This document shows, in pieces, positions 1-11,050 of a stretch of 64,000 nt of DNA. Position 1 is the stretch's first letter. Each line of letters starts with the position of its first letter. The position numbers and the translations under genes are program-made. The notes beneath the pieces are model-generated. The model ran no database searches and had not been told where the DNA came from. It was given only the letters and a program-made list of their open reading frames with translations. The stretch comes from Epiperipatus broadwayi (lineage: Eukaryota; Onychophora; Udeonychophora; Euonychophora; Peripatidae). The stretch covers positions 1 through 64,000 of the forward strand of contig JAQFVV010006718.1 in the NCBI GenBank assembly GCA_028023455.1. The letters run 5' to 3'.

Positions 1-252
1 GACCCTTCAGCGGGCGAAGCGGCTCGTTATAACCTGAACACACATATCGGAAAGATAAATAATCACCAATATACGTATTTCATGCTTAACCAGCAATCAT
101 CAGTTGGTCCAGATTACCATCTCTACACATATATGCTACAAGTGCTCAGATATATATTAAGATAGCAAATACTCCTACTTTAATGGACAGGCTTCAATGC
201 ACTCCAACTCTTCAACCATCCATCCAATTGAAAATCCGATGATGGAACGCTC
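1..252. other. unassigned left flank
   Basis: No gene, RNA or recognisable repeat was found in this edge segment. Confidence 0.4.
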
Positions 253-351
253 AGTTATTTATATAATATAATTATTTACACACAATCAATATACATAATT
301 ATGGTACAAAGTTATTATTTTTATTCTACACAATCATTATCTATCTATCTC

Positions 352-435
<84 letters not shown>

Positions 436-504
436 CCTGCCTGCCTGTCTCTCTATCTATCTACCTACCTACCTACCTACCCTTGCTTGACCTTGAATGC
501 TGCA
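253..504 (-). repeat. 3' LTR of the decayed element
   Basis: It matches 2958-3566 at both ends: TTATTTATATAATATA near one end and CTTGCTTGACCTTGAAT near the other. The middle has been replaced or expanded by the tetranucleotide microsatellite at 337-480. The low-coordinate boundary is uncertain by a few bases. Confidence 0.65.
337..480. repeat. compound tetranucleotide microsatellite
   Basis: An uninterrupted tract passes from (TATC)n to (TGTC)n to (TGCC)n and ends in (TACC)n. Each block differs from the next by one substitution. It lies inside the 3' LTR, where the other LTR copy has (TA)n. The apparent ORF of repeated Leu-Ser-Ile-Tyr residues across it is a repeat artefact. Confidence 0.95.
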
Positions 505-559
505 CTCCTCTCCCACTTCAGAAATATGGTTCTTCACCTAACATAGTCTTTGAGATGAT

Positions 560-1130
560 CTTTGCTGTGCCTCAATGGTGATTTCAGGGTAATTAGATCA
601 TTTTCGGAAGAGTATTCAACTATTTGCAATTGACAGACATCTTCTCAGCTGATTTTTATGGTTCCACAGTTTTACGCCCTCTTCAGTTTTAATTTCTGCC
701 TGTTGATTCACAAATTTACTTGTTACACTTGCTTTTTTCCCAAATCTTTTTTCATGTATTCAGTGACCAAATGTTATCACCTATTTCAAACTTTCTCTCT
801 ACCATTACTCTCTCATTACTTCTTTGTTGGGTAGGTAACAAGATTGACAATTTATTCTTTCCTTTCCTTTGACACAAAAGTTCAGCTGTGATTTGACATT
901 CTTCACACTTAATATTCAGCTTGTGTCACTATTTATTCCTGGACACCATAGATAGCTGTATGCCAGGATTTTAGATTTAACTATTTCTGGATGACCCTCA
1001 TGTAATAATCTGAATATTCTTCTGCAGCCATATCTGGGTATAAATATTTTGTCATCCATCAATATACAACCTTTATTTAGGGATAGCCTCTTGTGTACTT
1101 TCTACAATCCTTTACTTAAATAGGGAGAAC
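560..1130 (-). pseudogene. integrase remnant (zinc-binding and C-terminal parts)
   Basis: Minus-strand translation gives a retrotransposon H2C2 zinc-binding module: the residues LLHEGHPEIVKSK and YLWCPGI, then CEEC after one frameshift. Further downstream, near 643-665, a segment reading HKNQLRR follows KFEIGDNIW. This is the conserved end of Ty3/gypsy integrases, where the DNA-contacting C-terminal domain lies. The DDE catalytic core between the two parts is not readable. Stops and at least two frame changes show the gene is dead. Confidence 0.75.
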
Positions 1131-1539
1131 ATCTCACAGGTCATTTGCTCTCTATCCAACTTTTAAGAATGCTGTAGCCAGAGTCTGTATTAACCATTTC
1201 CGCTATTATTCAACTATTAATAATATTTATAGCTAGCTGATCATTGTAATTTATGAAGGTTTCTGTTTTTGGCAATTCAGCTTTATCTGGGCTCCTAGAT
1301 AATGTGTCTGCATGTGATATATTTTTACTTGTGATTCTATATTGATTTTATTAATGATGCATATCTTTATTAGGGGCAGAAACTATTCTTGGCCTATGAC
1401 TAGGTCAATTTCTCTGCTCACTATGTATGGTGGTAATATTTCTTTACTCTTCCTAGTTTCTACCTTTACTTTTGTGACTTCTAATATTCTTATATGATTT
1501 TTATTAGATGACTTTGCTCTATTTTGGAGGGAATTTAAA

Positions 1540-2431
1540 ATTCTTAAATACACTTTCCCAATCTCTGTTTTACATCAGTGTTACCTGTTCTACTACCAAT
1601 TTCCATGGTCGGTTTTCCAGTTATTTTAACATTTAGTATAATTTTATCTGATTTGTTTCTAGTAGCATTTTTTATGTAGCTACTTTCCATCGGAATACAT
1701 GTAAATTCTCTGCTCAGCCTTTTATGGTGGTGCATTCTTTCAGGAATCTGTTATTTTCCTATAACTTTTACTTTCTGGCATATTGCAATAATATGCTTTA
1801 TGACCAATTTTTTTACATTGTAAACATTTAACTTGTTTGTCTGTTTTAGATTTAACTCCAGACATGTTAAAAATTGTAATTGAAGTAGTTTTCATGTTGT
1901 GGAACTTCTGAACTTTCTTGATTGTTCTAGTAGTTTGTAAGATATTCTACATCTGATTGCTTCCTCATACATTAGTTCCTTTACTGCTAATAATATCTGC
2001 CCAAAGTGATCATCTATTATCCCATATAATAGTTGCTTGAGGAGATCTTCCTCTAAAAATTTGTCGTAAAGGCACAGTTTTGCCATCTTTCTTAAACCAA
2101 GGTCATAATCTTTTATTTTTTCCATTTTTCCTTTGCCTTCTGCCTCTAAAATGCAATATAGTAATAAACACACATGGATGGCTGAAGATTGAGATATTCA
2201 TTTAAATTTGTTATAAGCTCATCATATTTCTGTGTCTCCAGGCAATTTTCACATAGTTTGTTAGCTATTCCAATTACCCTTTAGCCTGCAAAACAATGGG
2301 GCTACTTTTACAGAATTATTGGCATTACTATTTAATGTAAAGTAGCTTTTTATCCTCTGAACATACAGTGGCAAATCACTCAGATTATCTGCATTAAACT
2401 TATTTATACTGACTTGTAATATGCCCACCAT
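1540..2431 (-). pseudogene. gag and protease remnant with CCHC zinc knuckle
   Basis: Translation from an ATG near 2431 gives MVGILQVSINKFNADNLSD, then, after frame changes, gag-like sequence including KDYDLGLRKMAKLCLYDKFL. A perfect CX2CX4HX4C zinc knuckle (CLQCKKIGHKAYYC) lies at 1785-1826, the nucleic-acid-binding module of Gag. Downstream, a stretch resembling an aspartic protease is degenerate and lacks a readable D-T/S-G triad. It is followed by the gap where RT should be. The knuckle and the order of parts are seen directly; the protease call is inference. Confidence 0.72.
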
Positions 2432-2957
2432 TTTTTCTTTTAATTAAAATACAATTATAACTTGTCTTAGTTTGCTGTTCAGGCAATTACTTAAGATTCC
2501 ATTTTTGTATTTACTGCACCAATTTGCTGCATCCTGTGAGCAGCAAGTAAGTAATTGACAAAGGCAGAATTGAGATGGTAAGCTAATAGCTTAATTTAAA
2601 TAACGTACAACTATTTTTACATATATACATAGCCTATTTAAGGCATATTAAAATGATAAAAGGTCTTGGTGTCCTGCACATAATAACCCAAGTTCCACTT
2701 TTGGACTTAGATACAGGAGTCTCTGATTTACATTAATATCAGAACCCTAGACCAGGCTCTGGGGTTTTATGTACCCTCCTGACTTCTGGAGTTTTTACAT
2801 AACTTTACCATATATGGTATTTTCACATAGACTTTTTACACTCCTCACCATATATGGCATTTTATACAATCTTCTGACCTTCTAAAACCAGCTGTGCAAT
2901 TCTGTGACTAACAATATTGTTATTCAACAATAGTTACATTGCTATATTTTATGCTTA

Positions 2958-3566
2958 TGTTTATTTATATAATATAGTTATCTACACAGGATCGTTATAC
3001 CTAATTACTGTACAAAGATATTATTTTTATTGTACACAATTATTATACATTTATTGTTGTATATATATATATATATATAACATAGGAAAGGCTAAATGTG
3101 CATTGAAAAAGAGGATTAGGGAGCATGAATTATTATATAATAAGTTGCGTTAGTCTGCAGATAGGTATAAATCTGTTCTTGCAGAACATGCAGTGATTTG
3201 TAATGGAGAATTCTGTTTTGATAGAGTTTTTATTTTGCATAAGGAAAATGATTTGAAGAAAAGAAAAATTAAAGAGTCATATTTTATAAATAGTACAGAT
3301 AATGTATTGAATAAACAATGTAGTTGTGTTAGTATACACAATTTATGGAAAGTTGGTAATTCACGTGGAAGCGTTTCTGGTGTATTTAATAAGATTTAAA
3401 TATTAACGTATTGCTACTTAAGATGGTGGAATAGGCCGAAGCTGGCTATAGCAAAGGATATTAATCTTCAATTATATATAGGCATTCTTAAAAAAAAATG
3501 TGTAGTTTTATTCTAGTGTATTTATATATATATATATATATACCTTGCTTGACCTTGAATACTGCA
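2958..3566 (-). repeat. 5' LTR, interrupted by a Penelope-like fragment
   Basis: Its outer parts (2958-3058 and 3541-3566) match the 3' LTR at 253-504. The intervening 0.45 kb is foreign, flanked on each side by (TA)n (3059-3079 and about 3520-3542), and holds a GIY-YIG endonuclease relic. The insertion must postdate the LTR element. Confidence 0.65.
3085..3400 (+). pseudogene. Penelope-like element GIY-YIG endonuclease fragment
   Basis: One frame reads IGKAKCALKKRIREHE, then SVLAEHAVICNGEFCFDRV, KKRKIKESYFI and NKQCSCVSIHNLW. This succession (a K..L..RI.EH block, an AEH block, a KR..ES block and a final W) is the C-terminal GIY-YIG endonuclease layout of Penelope-like retroelements, which nicks target DNA. 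The frame is open except for one in-frame TAG at 3151-3153. The GIY-YIG motif itself is lost into the (TA)n tract and no reverse transcriptase precedes it. It is therefore a short dead piece. Its position inside (TA)n fits the target preference seen elsewhere in the window. Confidence 0.68.
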
Positions 3567-4770
3567 AATTATTTAATTAGAAAGATCTTTATTTAGGTCA
3601 GTAGCCAATGAAGGCAGATAATCTTGATTGGCTATTATTCTAAGTAACAAACTAATGGATAACTCCATATATCTATCTATTAAAATATTATAACATATAT
3701 ATTTTATTGAAATTCAACTGCCAATATTGTGTTAAAATGCTGGTGATATAACTTTTATTTGTATTACATAATATTTTTATTTATTTATCTTTTGAATATT
3801 TAGTACTCATAAACTAATTAATGTTGTAATATCTAAAATTTTTAAACAGGCAAAAACTATCCACACAGTAGTGCCACCCTGTGCTAACCAGAGTAATCAA
3901 TGGATGCCAGAAGGCTTGTGCATAAAATCCCTATCTAGTCCTTATTCATCCAATATCCCCAGACTAGTTTTTAGCTTGTGGCCTTCGTCAGTGAAGAGCC
4001 ATGGATCTGAGAGCACTGCATTTATATCTTAGGTTCTAATGCAACCCTCCAGCAGTCACCTTTTATCTCTACTTAACTACAAAACCATAAGAATGAAATT
4101 GAAAACACAATAATATTTTCAATATAAGCTCAAAAGCTTATATAGTCATATGGGTCTGAACTCAATTCAGCACCATACATTTTGGTGACTTTGGCTCTTT
4201 AACAACCATAGCCACCACTAGTATAAGAGATGGTGATCATGTGATGTTTAGTGACCTAAAATTTTTAATAGTATTTTTTTAACAAAAATAAGATATTTTA
4301 ATCATTAAATGTATTCAGTTTGTTTGATTTGAAAGCATTCCAAATGATACAGAAAAAAAGCATTTTATCAAAAAACTTTTTAAAGGCCATTAGTTCTTCA
4401 TATCACCTCCTGTTATTAAATGAATTGTAGTATATGTAAAGTGACCCAAAGTAGTTAGAATCTTTGTGAATAAAGAAACCTTTTAAAGTAAATTGGAAGT
4501 GATATTCTTATTGAACACTGAAGAAATTATCAAGTGTGTGGCTTATATTGTGAAAATGGAAAAACTCTTAATAATATGAGTTAAAGATTAACTTAGCCCA
4601 TAATGTTCAAATCATTATCCAAAGCAAGTCTGGTAGAAGACATCATGAATTCTTGATCATTATTTTTCAAAGAACCAGAAAAAAAAGAATAGAAGCAATT
4701 TAATGATTATTCACTGAAATATAGTATATGTAAAATATAACTTAACTATTAAATAAGATAGTTTTCTTAG
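3567..4770. other. non-coding interval with one hammerhead-like relic
   Basis: AT-rich sequence with no ORF of note. The segment at about 3870-4080 is less AT-rich than its surroundings and contains a decayed hammerhead-like motif (annotated separately). It may be the end of an old retroelement. Confidence 0.4.
3956..3997 (-). ncRNA. decayed hammerhead-ribozyme-like motif
   Basis: On the minus strand stem I is TCTTCA paired to TGGGGA (with G-U pairs), the first core box is CTGACGA (fits CUGANGA), and stem II is GGC/GCT. Stem III is CT/AG and the cleavage triplet would be GTC. The second core box reads AAAA instead of GAAA, so the catalytic G12 is missing and activity is not expected. The geometry matches the better copies near 8.0 and 40.1 kb. 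Confidence 0.4.
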
Positions 4771-6511
4771 AGATCACATCAGCCACTTGGTGGCGGTGAT
4801 ACTAAGCAAAAACACATAAATATAACATTACTGGGCCTGCCCACACATTAACAAAATTAATTAATTACTTTGCAATTCAATGTCATATTACAACAAAATT
4901 ATCGAATAACATAAATACAATAAAAAATTCAAACATTTTGATCAATTCTACTCTGAAATTAATAAAGTAATCTTCAAAAAATAACTCATCTCGCTATTCT
5001 TCTTTCTATCTGAAATCATTTCAACACCACCAACCATATGCTCAGTGTGAATCAATTTGTAAACAATAAAAAACAGATTAACTTTCCATTAAGCATGTCA
5101 ATATAAACCAAACACCAATGACAAGTGTCCATTGAACACACAAAAAAACAAACAAACCAAAAAACATGGAATAACTCAAAAACAAACACAAACTATTTTC
5201 TGATTAGACTTATCTCCAATAATATTGCATGGAAAAACATCTCTACCCTTATGAATATGTCACCACAGGAACTTGCACAGGTAATTGTCCAAGGATAATC
5301 TGGCTGCTCTATGGTGTTTTCTGTTCTTCCCCTTCAGACATTTCCAAAGATGCTCAATGTTTTGTGTGTACTACTGTGTGAGGGTCCATGACTGTCAGGT
5401 AGTGGAACCCTGAAGCCTCCAGCTCCATGGCTTTGTAGCTTTCCAGCAGTTGGAGTAAATGGTGGATCCATGTCTTTGATGGTCTGCAGCAGGATTGGCC
5501 ACAGAGCATGATGGAATGTCTGTGCAAAGCTCTCACCAGTCTCTCAGTTCAGCCCTCCAAAGATCCACTGCTGAAGATGCATTCTGCCCTAGTGTTGTTC
5601 TGATGACTTGTCAACCTTCATGATACAAACTGCATCTCCAATCTGACTGCAGGTTTTTGAAGAAAGGCATCTTATGATGCAGCTCAAAGAGCATCATTTC
5701 ACCTGATGAAGGCACATTGAGACATCTCCAGATTGGCCAGAGCATGGGCTGCAGTCAGTTTATAATGGCTCCAGTAGTACAGCAAATGTAAGCATTTCAG
5801 GAAGGGCATTCAGAAGTCATTGAACCAGCTGCCTTGCCAAAGTGTAGACATTCTACAACAAAAAAGTCACTTACAGATGAAAGTCCACAGGTATTTATGA
5901 ACCTCAAGTCACATTGGATGGATGCACAAACATCTTTTGTGTTGCAGCAGGATGTTGTTCTGCTGAAGAAAAGCCACAGTGCTGGCTTTGGTGGATGGCA
6001 ATTGCCACAGCTTAAAACTCTTCGACTTGGAGGCAGCCATTTTGTTTGTCACAAATGTGTTCTCATGTAAACATGACTTTTTACATGCTCATCAAAATTT
6101 TAGATGGCCACACCCTAAAATTCAATTGGGGAGAGCTACAGCTTCATTCTGGAACCACAAAGACACTTACAATTGTTAGTAGGTAACAGTAGGTCAGATA
6201 AAATGAAACAATTCCTTTGACCTGCATATTTGAAGAATTCTGACAAGTCCACACTCCCTCACACAATACTGTAGTGAAAATAGACTTTCCAGCATTACGC
6301 TAAAGTGCATAACACAAACCATTATGGCAGCCATTGATGACATGTTCTGCACTTTTAGCCAAGAAAAAAGCCCCAGTGGTAGATAGAGGCTGAGTAAACA
6401 GTCTTTTTCTATGTTTTGGCATAGAAAGAAAGCCATCGTCATCAGCTGTGGAAATAGCATATTTATATGCTTTTGCATATAAATAATGCCATCAAGTGGC
6501 TGACACGATCT
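4771..6511 (-). mobile_element. dead Merlin-type DNA transposon
   Basis: Imperfect terminal inverted repeats of about 26 bp (AGATCACATCAGCCACTTGG at the left; the reverse complement of the right end reads AGATCGTGTCAGCCACTTGA) enclose about 1.74 kb. A minus-strand ISXO2/Merlin transposase relic lies inside. No clear 8-9 bp target duplication was found, so the true ends may lie a few bases in or out. Confidence 0.65.
5250..5660 (-). pseudogene. Merlin (ISXO2-like DDE) transposase remnant
   Basis: Minus-strand frames give QQWIFGGLN-stop-ETGESF, the QW(V/I)FGG-RETGE block that is the signature of ISXO2-like transposases. Downstream come LEASGFHYLTV, a DPHTVVHT segment, and EHLWKCLKGKNRKHHRAARL followed by LDNYLCKFLW. 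The last two match the (V)DP-GAHT, IE-LW and YL-EF-W blocks that close the domain. In-frame stops and at least two frame shifts are present, and the N-terminal zinc-ribbon part (expected at 5.7-6.4 kb) is only dimly recognisable. The protein would have catalysed cut-and-paste transposition; it cannot now. Confidence 0.78.
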
Positions 6512-7534
6512 ATAAAAAAACTACCTTAGTTTTAATTACAACTCAAACACTAAATACTGTACATATATATATATACGATTTTAATATAATACATGTTTAA
6601 AAATCACAATTATTATAGTAACAATTTTTTTTGTAATTTTTGAATGATTTTAATCGTTTTAATTGCTCAGTAATCTGATGTGCGTTTATGATAAGCATGG
6701 GGGGGGGTGGCTCCAAATTGTTAAGATGCAGGGTAATTGTACATTGCACCATAACTGTATCATAATACATAATAAAACATTCTAAATTGTTCTCTAATTG
6801 CAGAATGCACTGTACTTAATTATGTGCACTTAGGAAAAATAGATTTTTATGATTCTGTTTATAGTCTTAGAAATAATAGCTTTCAGACTGAATGAAGTGG
6901 TATTCCTACCAGTAATAAATTTAATTAGTTATTTATGATGAGTATTTCATTAAATATCTTACTAAAACTAACATAATTAAAATTTAAAAAAAATATTACC
7001 CATTGTTTATTTTTCTTACCGACAAGAGGAAAAAATAAGACTGCTTCATTCTTTAAATCTAAAGAATGATCTGATTAGTGTAGAAATTCACTATAGTGAA
7101 CTCTCAATCCATAAGATTCATAAATTGTTTTTTCAACATTTATCATTTTTCTTTAGACCCAATTTTGAGGCTACAGATTGACATTATTGGATGGTATAAG
7201 AGATGGAAAGGCTTAGTGGAATTGAGGAATGGGCAAGGAAGAGAATGGAATGGAAGAATGGATGAACTGATGTAGTGACTATTCTCTGGACCTGTCTATT
7301 GGAAGACTACTATTGATTGATTGAAAAATAAATATGCATCCATTTCTCAAATTTTACATCTACATCGACAAGTTATAATTCCGATACTATCAGCATGATA
7401 GATTTTTTTTTGCAAACAACATTTTTATCTTATTAAACAATAATAAATAATAGTAACAGTCATCTTTTCACTCTTAATTATTATAATTCAGAGATACTAT
7501 AACTGTTTGGTGTTTTTTATTTTACTTTAGAAAG
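6512..7534. other. non-coding interval
   Basis: AT-rich with short homopolymers, including a G run near 6700. No gene, RNA or repeat recognised. Confidence 0.4.
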
Positions 7535-7703
7535 GATTTCTCTACAAATAGTCAAAATAAGAGTCATAGATCACACGACCCTATCTCTTAAGCTTGTAAG
7601 TTATAAACAGTGAGGATTGCAAATTCCTCAACAGCTTTGTGATAAATGCTTAGCAAGAGACAGCACTTAAATATCTCTGTCAGGAACCCTCACACCCCCC
7701 AAA

Positions 7704-7745
7704 CCCCTGACCATGGTTTCATGCTTTGACACTACTCAGAGAGAT
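7704..7745 (-). ncRNA. mutated hammerhead motif in left arm
   Basis: This is the inverted partner of 7984-8026. The minus strand keeps GAAA, the CCATGG stem III and the GTC triplet. Its first core box reads CTGAGTA instead of CTGANGA, so the catalytic G8 is lost and self-cleavage is not expected. Confidence 0.5.
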
Positions 7746-7983
7746 GTCAAGGTAGGTTCAGACACCAGATCTAAAAATACCAACCCAAAGGCAAGCACCT
7801 ATCTAATATATGGTATGGCTGAAGAGCTAGATATCAGCCCCATATAGCTATTTGAGTTGGATAGCTGGGTTTGAAGACATGTAGATATCTGAAAATTTCA
7901 GATTTTCCACTCAATAGATAACCTTTAGATAGGCGCTTGGCTTTGAGTTGGTATTTTTAGATCGTGTCTGAATCTACCCTGGC

Positions 7984-8026
7984 ACCTCTCTGAGGAGTGC
8001 CAAGACATGAAACCATGGTCAGGGGT
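7984..8026 (+). ncRNA. type I hammerhead ribozyme motif
   Basis: All core elements are present. Stem I is ACCTCT (7984-7989) paired with AGGGGT (8021-8026). Core box CTGAGGA is at 7990-7996. Stem II is GTG/CAT around a CCAAGA loop. Core box GAAA is at 8009-8012. Stem III is the loopless palindrome CCATGG at 8013-8018. The cleavage triplet GTC ends at 8020. Loopless, very short stem III is typical of hammerheads in Penelope-like elements and retrozymes, which work best as dimers. Stem II is only 3 bp with one G-U pair, so activity of a single unit may be weak. Confidence 0.68.
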
Positions 8027-8129
8027 TTGGGGAGAGTTCCTGACAGAGATATTTTAAGTGCTGGCTCTGGCTAAGCATTTATCACAAAGCTTGTTGAGGA
8101 ATTGGCAATCCTCACTGATTTCTCTACAA

Positions 8130-9539
8130 GTTTTAAGACAGATTTCTGTTTTGTAATATTGTGTTAAAAGTTTCAACAGTTTAATAAAAGAGGTTTATTT
8201 TTGTTTTGTTTTTAAAAAACAAGCGTTTGGAAATTACTATGAAAAATTTTATCATTTTCAGAAAAAATAATTAAAAACAAATATATTGTCTATACTGAAC
8301 CTATTGTAATTAGAAGGGATTTGAAATAATTATAAAAATTAAAATTTGCCTTAAGGAAAAAATATTTAATGGTATAAATTAAAAATTATATCATTCATAA
8401 TGTTTCTTTAAGTAAGTCTATCCAAGACATGTTTGTTTATGGGGTGGGGTGACTTTCAAAAGTAATCAGTGCTGGTTTTTTTTAGATTCAAAGAATGAAT
8501 ATGTTAATACTTATACATATGTTAAATTTGCTGTTGAAATATTTATTTAAAGAGCTTTATAATATCTTAGTTAATTAGGTATTTTTTCTTTATTATATTT
8601 TTTGAGTTTGTATATTTGCATAGCTGCAGCAATAAATTCAGTGATATTGATAAAGATTCTGATTTATCATTTGAAAAAGTCTCTGAAAATGAAAGTTAGC
8701 AGTAGTGAACTTTCATCTATAGATGAAAGTGATGAAGACGACTTTGTTTCTAAATCCAAGTAAACAATATTTATCTTTTCTTTCATATTAATTCATAATT
8801 ATTTGTGAGCGAACGAATACCTACAAATTGTAGTTTTATATGCTTCTTAACATAAAACATATCTCAAATAAAACTATGTGAGGCAAAATGTTAATAATAT
8901 ATAATTTAATTAATTAAAGCAATATTTTTATAGTTCATCAGAGGACAATATTATAATTATCAGTAAACAATCTGATATTTAATGCTCATGGATGTGTATT
9001 AGCATGTAATATTTAAGCCTTTAAAGTGACGTGATTGATTAGCAGCAAAATCTTACAGTATAAATATATTTTTTATTTACTTATATATATTTAATCTTCT
9101 AATAAATGTATAGTACAGCATTTTATTTTTATTTTATGAAAATTCGTCTTAATTGATACTAGTTAGTCAAGATCTGTGTTGTAGGGTAAAAGTATTGCTC
9201 GAGTTAGAAAACACAGAAGTTTACTTTTTCTGATAAATTTAAAAATTATTTCACTTTATACAAGAATCTTTTATAAAAATTTGCCAAAAAGAAATCGGAA
9301 AAACTGAAATAATAGTTTTTTTAAACTTGTGAAAAATTGATAATAATAATAATATTAATAGATTGAACCTCTACGAAAAATAAAAGATTGAACTATTTTA
9401 TTACTTATGTTGACATTAAGTTGTTATTTCTCTTAATTTCACTTTGTTATTTATATAGTGGATTTTAAGGACTGATATTTTGTTTTGTTTTGAATAATTA
9501 CTATTGTATTTTTACAATGATATATAAAAGAATGATCTC
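8130..9539. other. non-coding interval
   Basis: Mostly AT-rich. At 8626-8759 a short Asp/Glu/Ser-rich coding-like stretch lies between a TGCAG and a GTAAAC. No single frame stays open and meaningful across it, so I do not call an exon. Nothing else is recognised. Confidence 0.35.
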
Positions 9540-11050
9540 ATGAAATAATGACTAGCAAGCACCTCACCTGACATGGTTCTTTTCAAACTGCACTCTATAT
9601 CCTCGCCTTTATCTACTTCCGCCGCTGCTATGTACGCATCGTTACAGGTTAAATGTTGCTGCGGTGGTTCTATCGGATAGCGACTTAAAGCATCTGCCGC
9701 CATATTATCTCTGCCTGGGCAATACTGCACGCGATAGTTAAATTCTTGTAAGATCAAACTCCATCGGATCAGCCTACTATTCGTGAGGAAGCTATGATTA
9801 AGGAACTCAAGGCTCCTATGGTCTGTGATCACTATCACCTGCGACCCGATTAAATACTGTCTAAACTTCTTAAAGGCCCAGACAATTGCTAAAACCTCCC
9901 TCTCAGTTACTGTATAATTTTTTTCAGGCTTACTTAATAAGCGACTTATAAAGAATAACACCCCATATTTCCCATCGTCCTGCACCTGAGATAATGTGGC
10001 TCCCAGGCCCACTCCACTACTGTCAGTTTGCACTACAAATGGTTTGTCAAATTCTGGGTATGACAGCATGACCTCTTTTAGAAACCCCCTTTTTACCTTT
10101 TCAAAACTACGCTCTTGTAGCTCCTCCCACATCCACCTTTTGTCCTTCCTTAATAACTGTAAGAGAGGTTCCATGTCTGAGGAAAAGTTTTTATAAAATC
10201 GGTTGAAAAAGTTACACAATCCGAGGAAAGCTTTGATGTCTTTCTTCTTCCTTGGTTTTGGAAACTGTTGTATCGCCTCGATTTTTTCTGGATTTGGAGA
10301 TATTCCCTGCTCACTGATAATGTGTCCCAAGAATTTCACCTCCGGAGTCATCAGGTGGCTTTTCCCCAAATTTATTTTAATTCCTTTTTCTATGCACTCC
10401 CCGAACAGTAGCTTCAAATGTTCGAAGTGCTCTTCCACACTATTCGAGGCCACAATGATGTCGTCCACATACATCGTAATTAAACTCTTAATTTTTTCTG
10501 ACAATATTTGATCAAGGCATTGTATTAGTCCTGCCCCGCTGTTTTTTAAGCCGAAGGGAACCCGATTAAAGTTATATGCCCGTCCATTATATCGGAAAGC
10601 GGTATATTTCCGGTCTTCAGGGTGAAGCTTGATCTGCCAGTAGCTGGCTGTTAGATCAAACGTCAAAAATATTTTTTTTTTATGGAACTTCATTAATAAT
10701 TCACTTATAGGTGGCGGGGCATTAGTGTCTAGCACTGTTATTTTATTCAACTGTCGCGCGTCTAAACACAATCGAATAGACCCGTCCTTTTTCTTTACTG
10801 TCACCAACGGATTATTGTATGGTGATGAGCATTTAGAAATAATTCCCCATTTTAGCATATTCTGTAGCTGTTCTTCTATGACATTTCTATATTGATGTGG
10901 TATTGGGTATGTTCGCGCTTGATACGGCTGGTCTTCCATCAGTTTTATTCGGTGTTTGTATCCTTCGATAACTCCCGGAACTTCTGAAAACACATCCTCG
11001 TACGTGTTCAACAAACTCTTCAGTCGTTCTCCATTCTCGCTTCCCTGTTC
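9512..11050 (-). pseudogene. pol: Ty3/gypsy Pol: reverse transcriptase and RNase H, no integrase
   Basis: A 500-residue frame (from the Met at 11014) copies retrotransposon RNA into DNA in the family. Residues about 35-250 are the reverse transcriptase: FDLTASYWQI holds the first catalytic Asp (about 120) and YVDD at 182-185 the other two; VPFGLKNSGA precedes them. Residues about 325-445 are RNase H, with TDSS at 330, TEREVLA at 371, ITDHRSL at 397 and DNMAADALSR at 436. The frame runs into unrelated sequence after residue ~485, so the integrase is lost. It continues the gag-protease frame across a single UAG at 11051-11053, so the true start is upstream and not at Met 11014. Catalytic residues look intact; the loss of integrase makes it non-autonomous. 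Confidence 0.9.

Larger units (their letters stand above)
253..3566 (-). mobile_element. decayed Ty3/gypsy-like LTR retrotransposon
   Basis: Two direct repeats (253-504 and, interrupted, 2958-3566) bracket minus-strand remains of gag, protease and integrase in the canonical order. On the minus strand the repeats start TGCAG(T/C)ATTCAAGG, a normal LTR start. The internal part is only about 2.45 kb and contains no reverse transcriptase or RNase H, so the centre of pol has been deleted. All remaining reading frames carry stops and frameshifts. I found no convincing target-site duplication. The order of the parts and the zinc-binding motifs make the class assignment fairly safe. Confidence 0.75.
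7535..8129. mobile_element. fold-back element with hammerhead motif
   Basis: Two long inverted arms, roughly 7608-7810 and 7925-8117, begin and end CAGTGAGGATTGC / GCAATCCTCACTG and enclose about 115 bp. An exact 13 bp direct repeat, GATTTCTCTACAA, lies at 7535-7547 and 8117-8129; it could be a target duplication if the element begins at 7548, left of the symmetrical part. No ORF is present, so it is non-autonomous. The right arm carries a hammerhead motif on the plus strand and the left arm a mutated one on the minus strand. Confidence 0.72.

Noticed and set aside
5834-6179. Plus-strand ORFs in the Merlin region
   Set aside because: The recognisable transposase lies on the minus strand; these are shadows.
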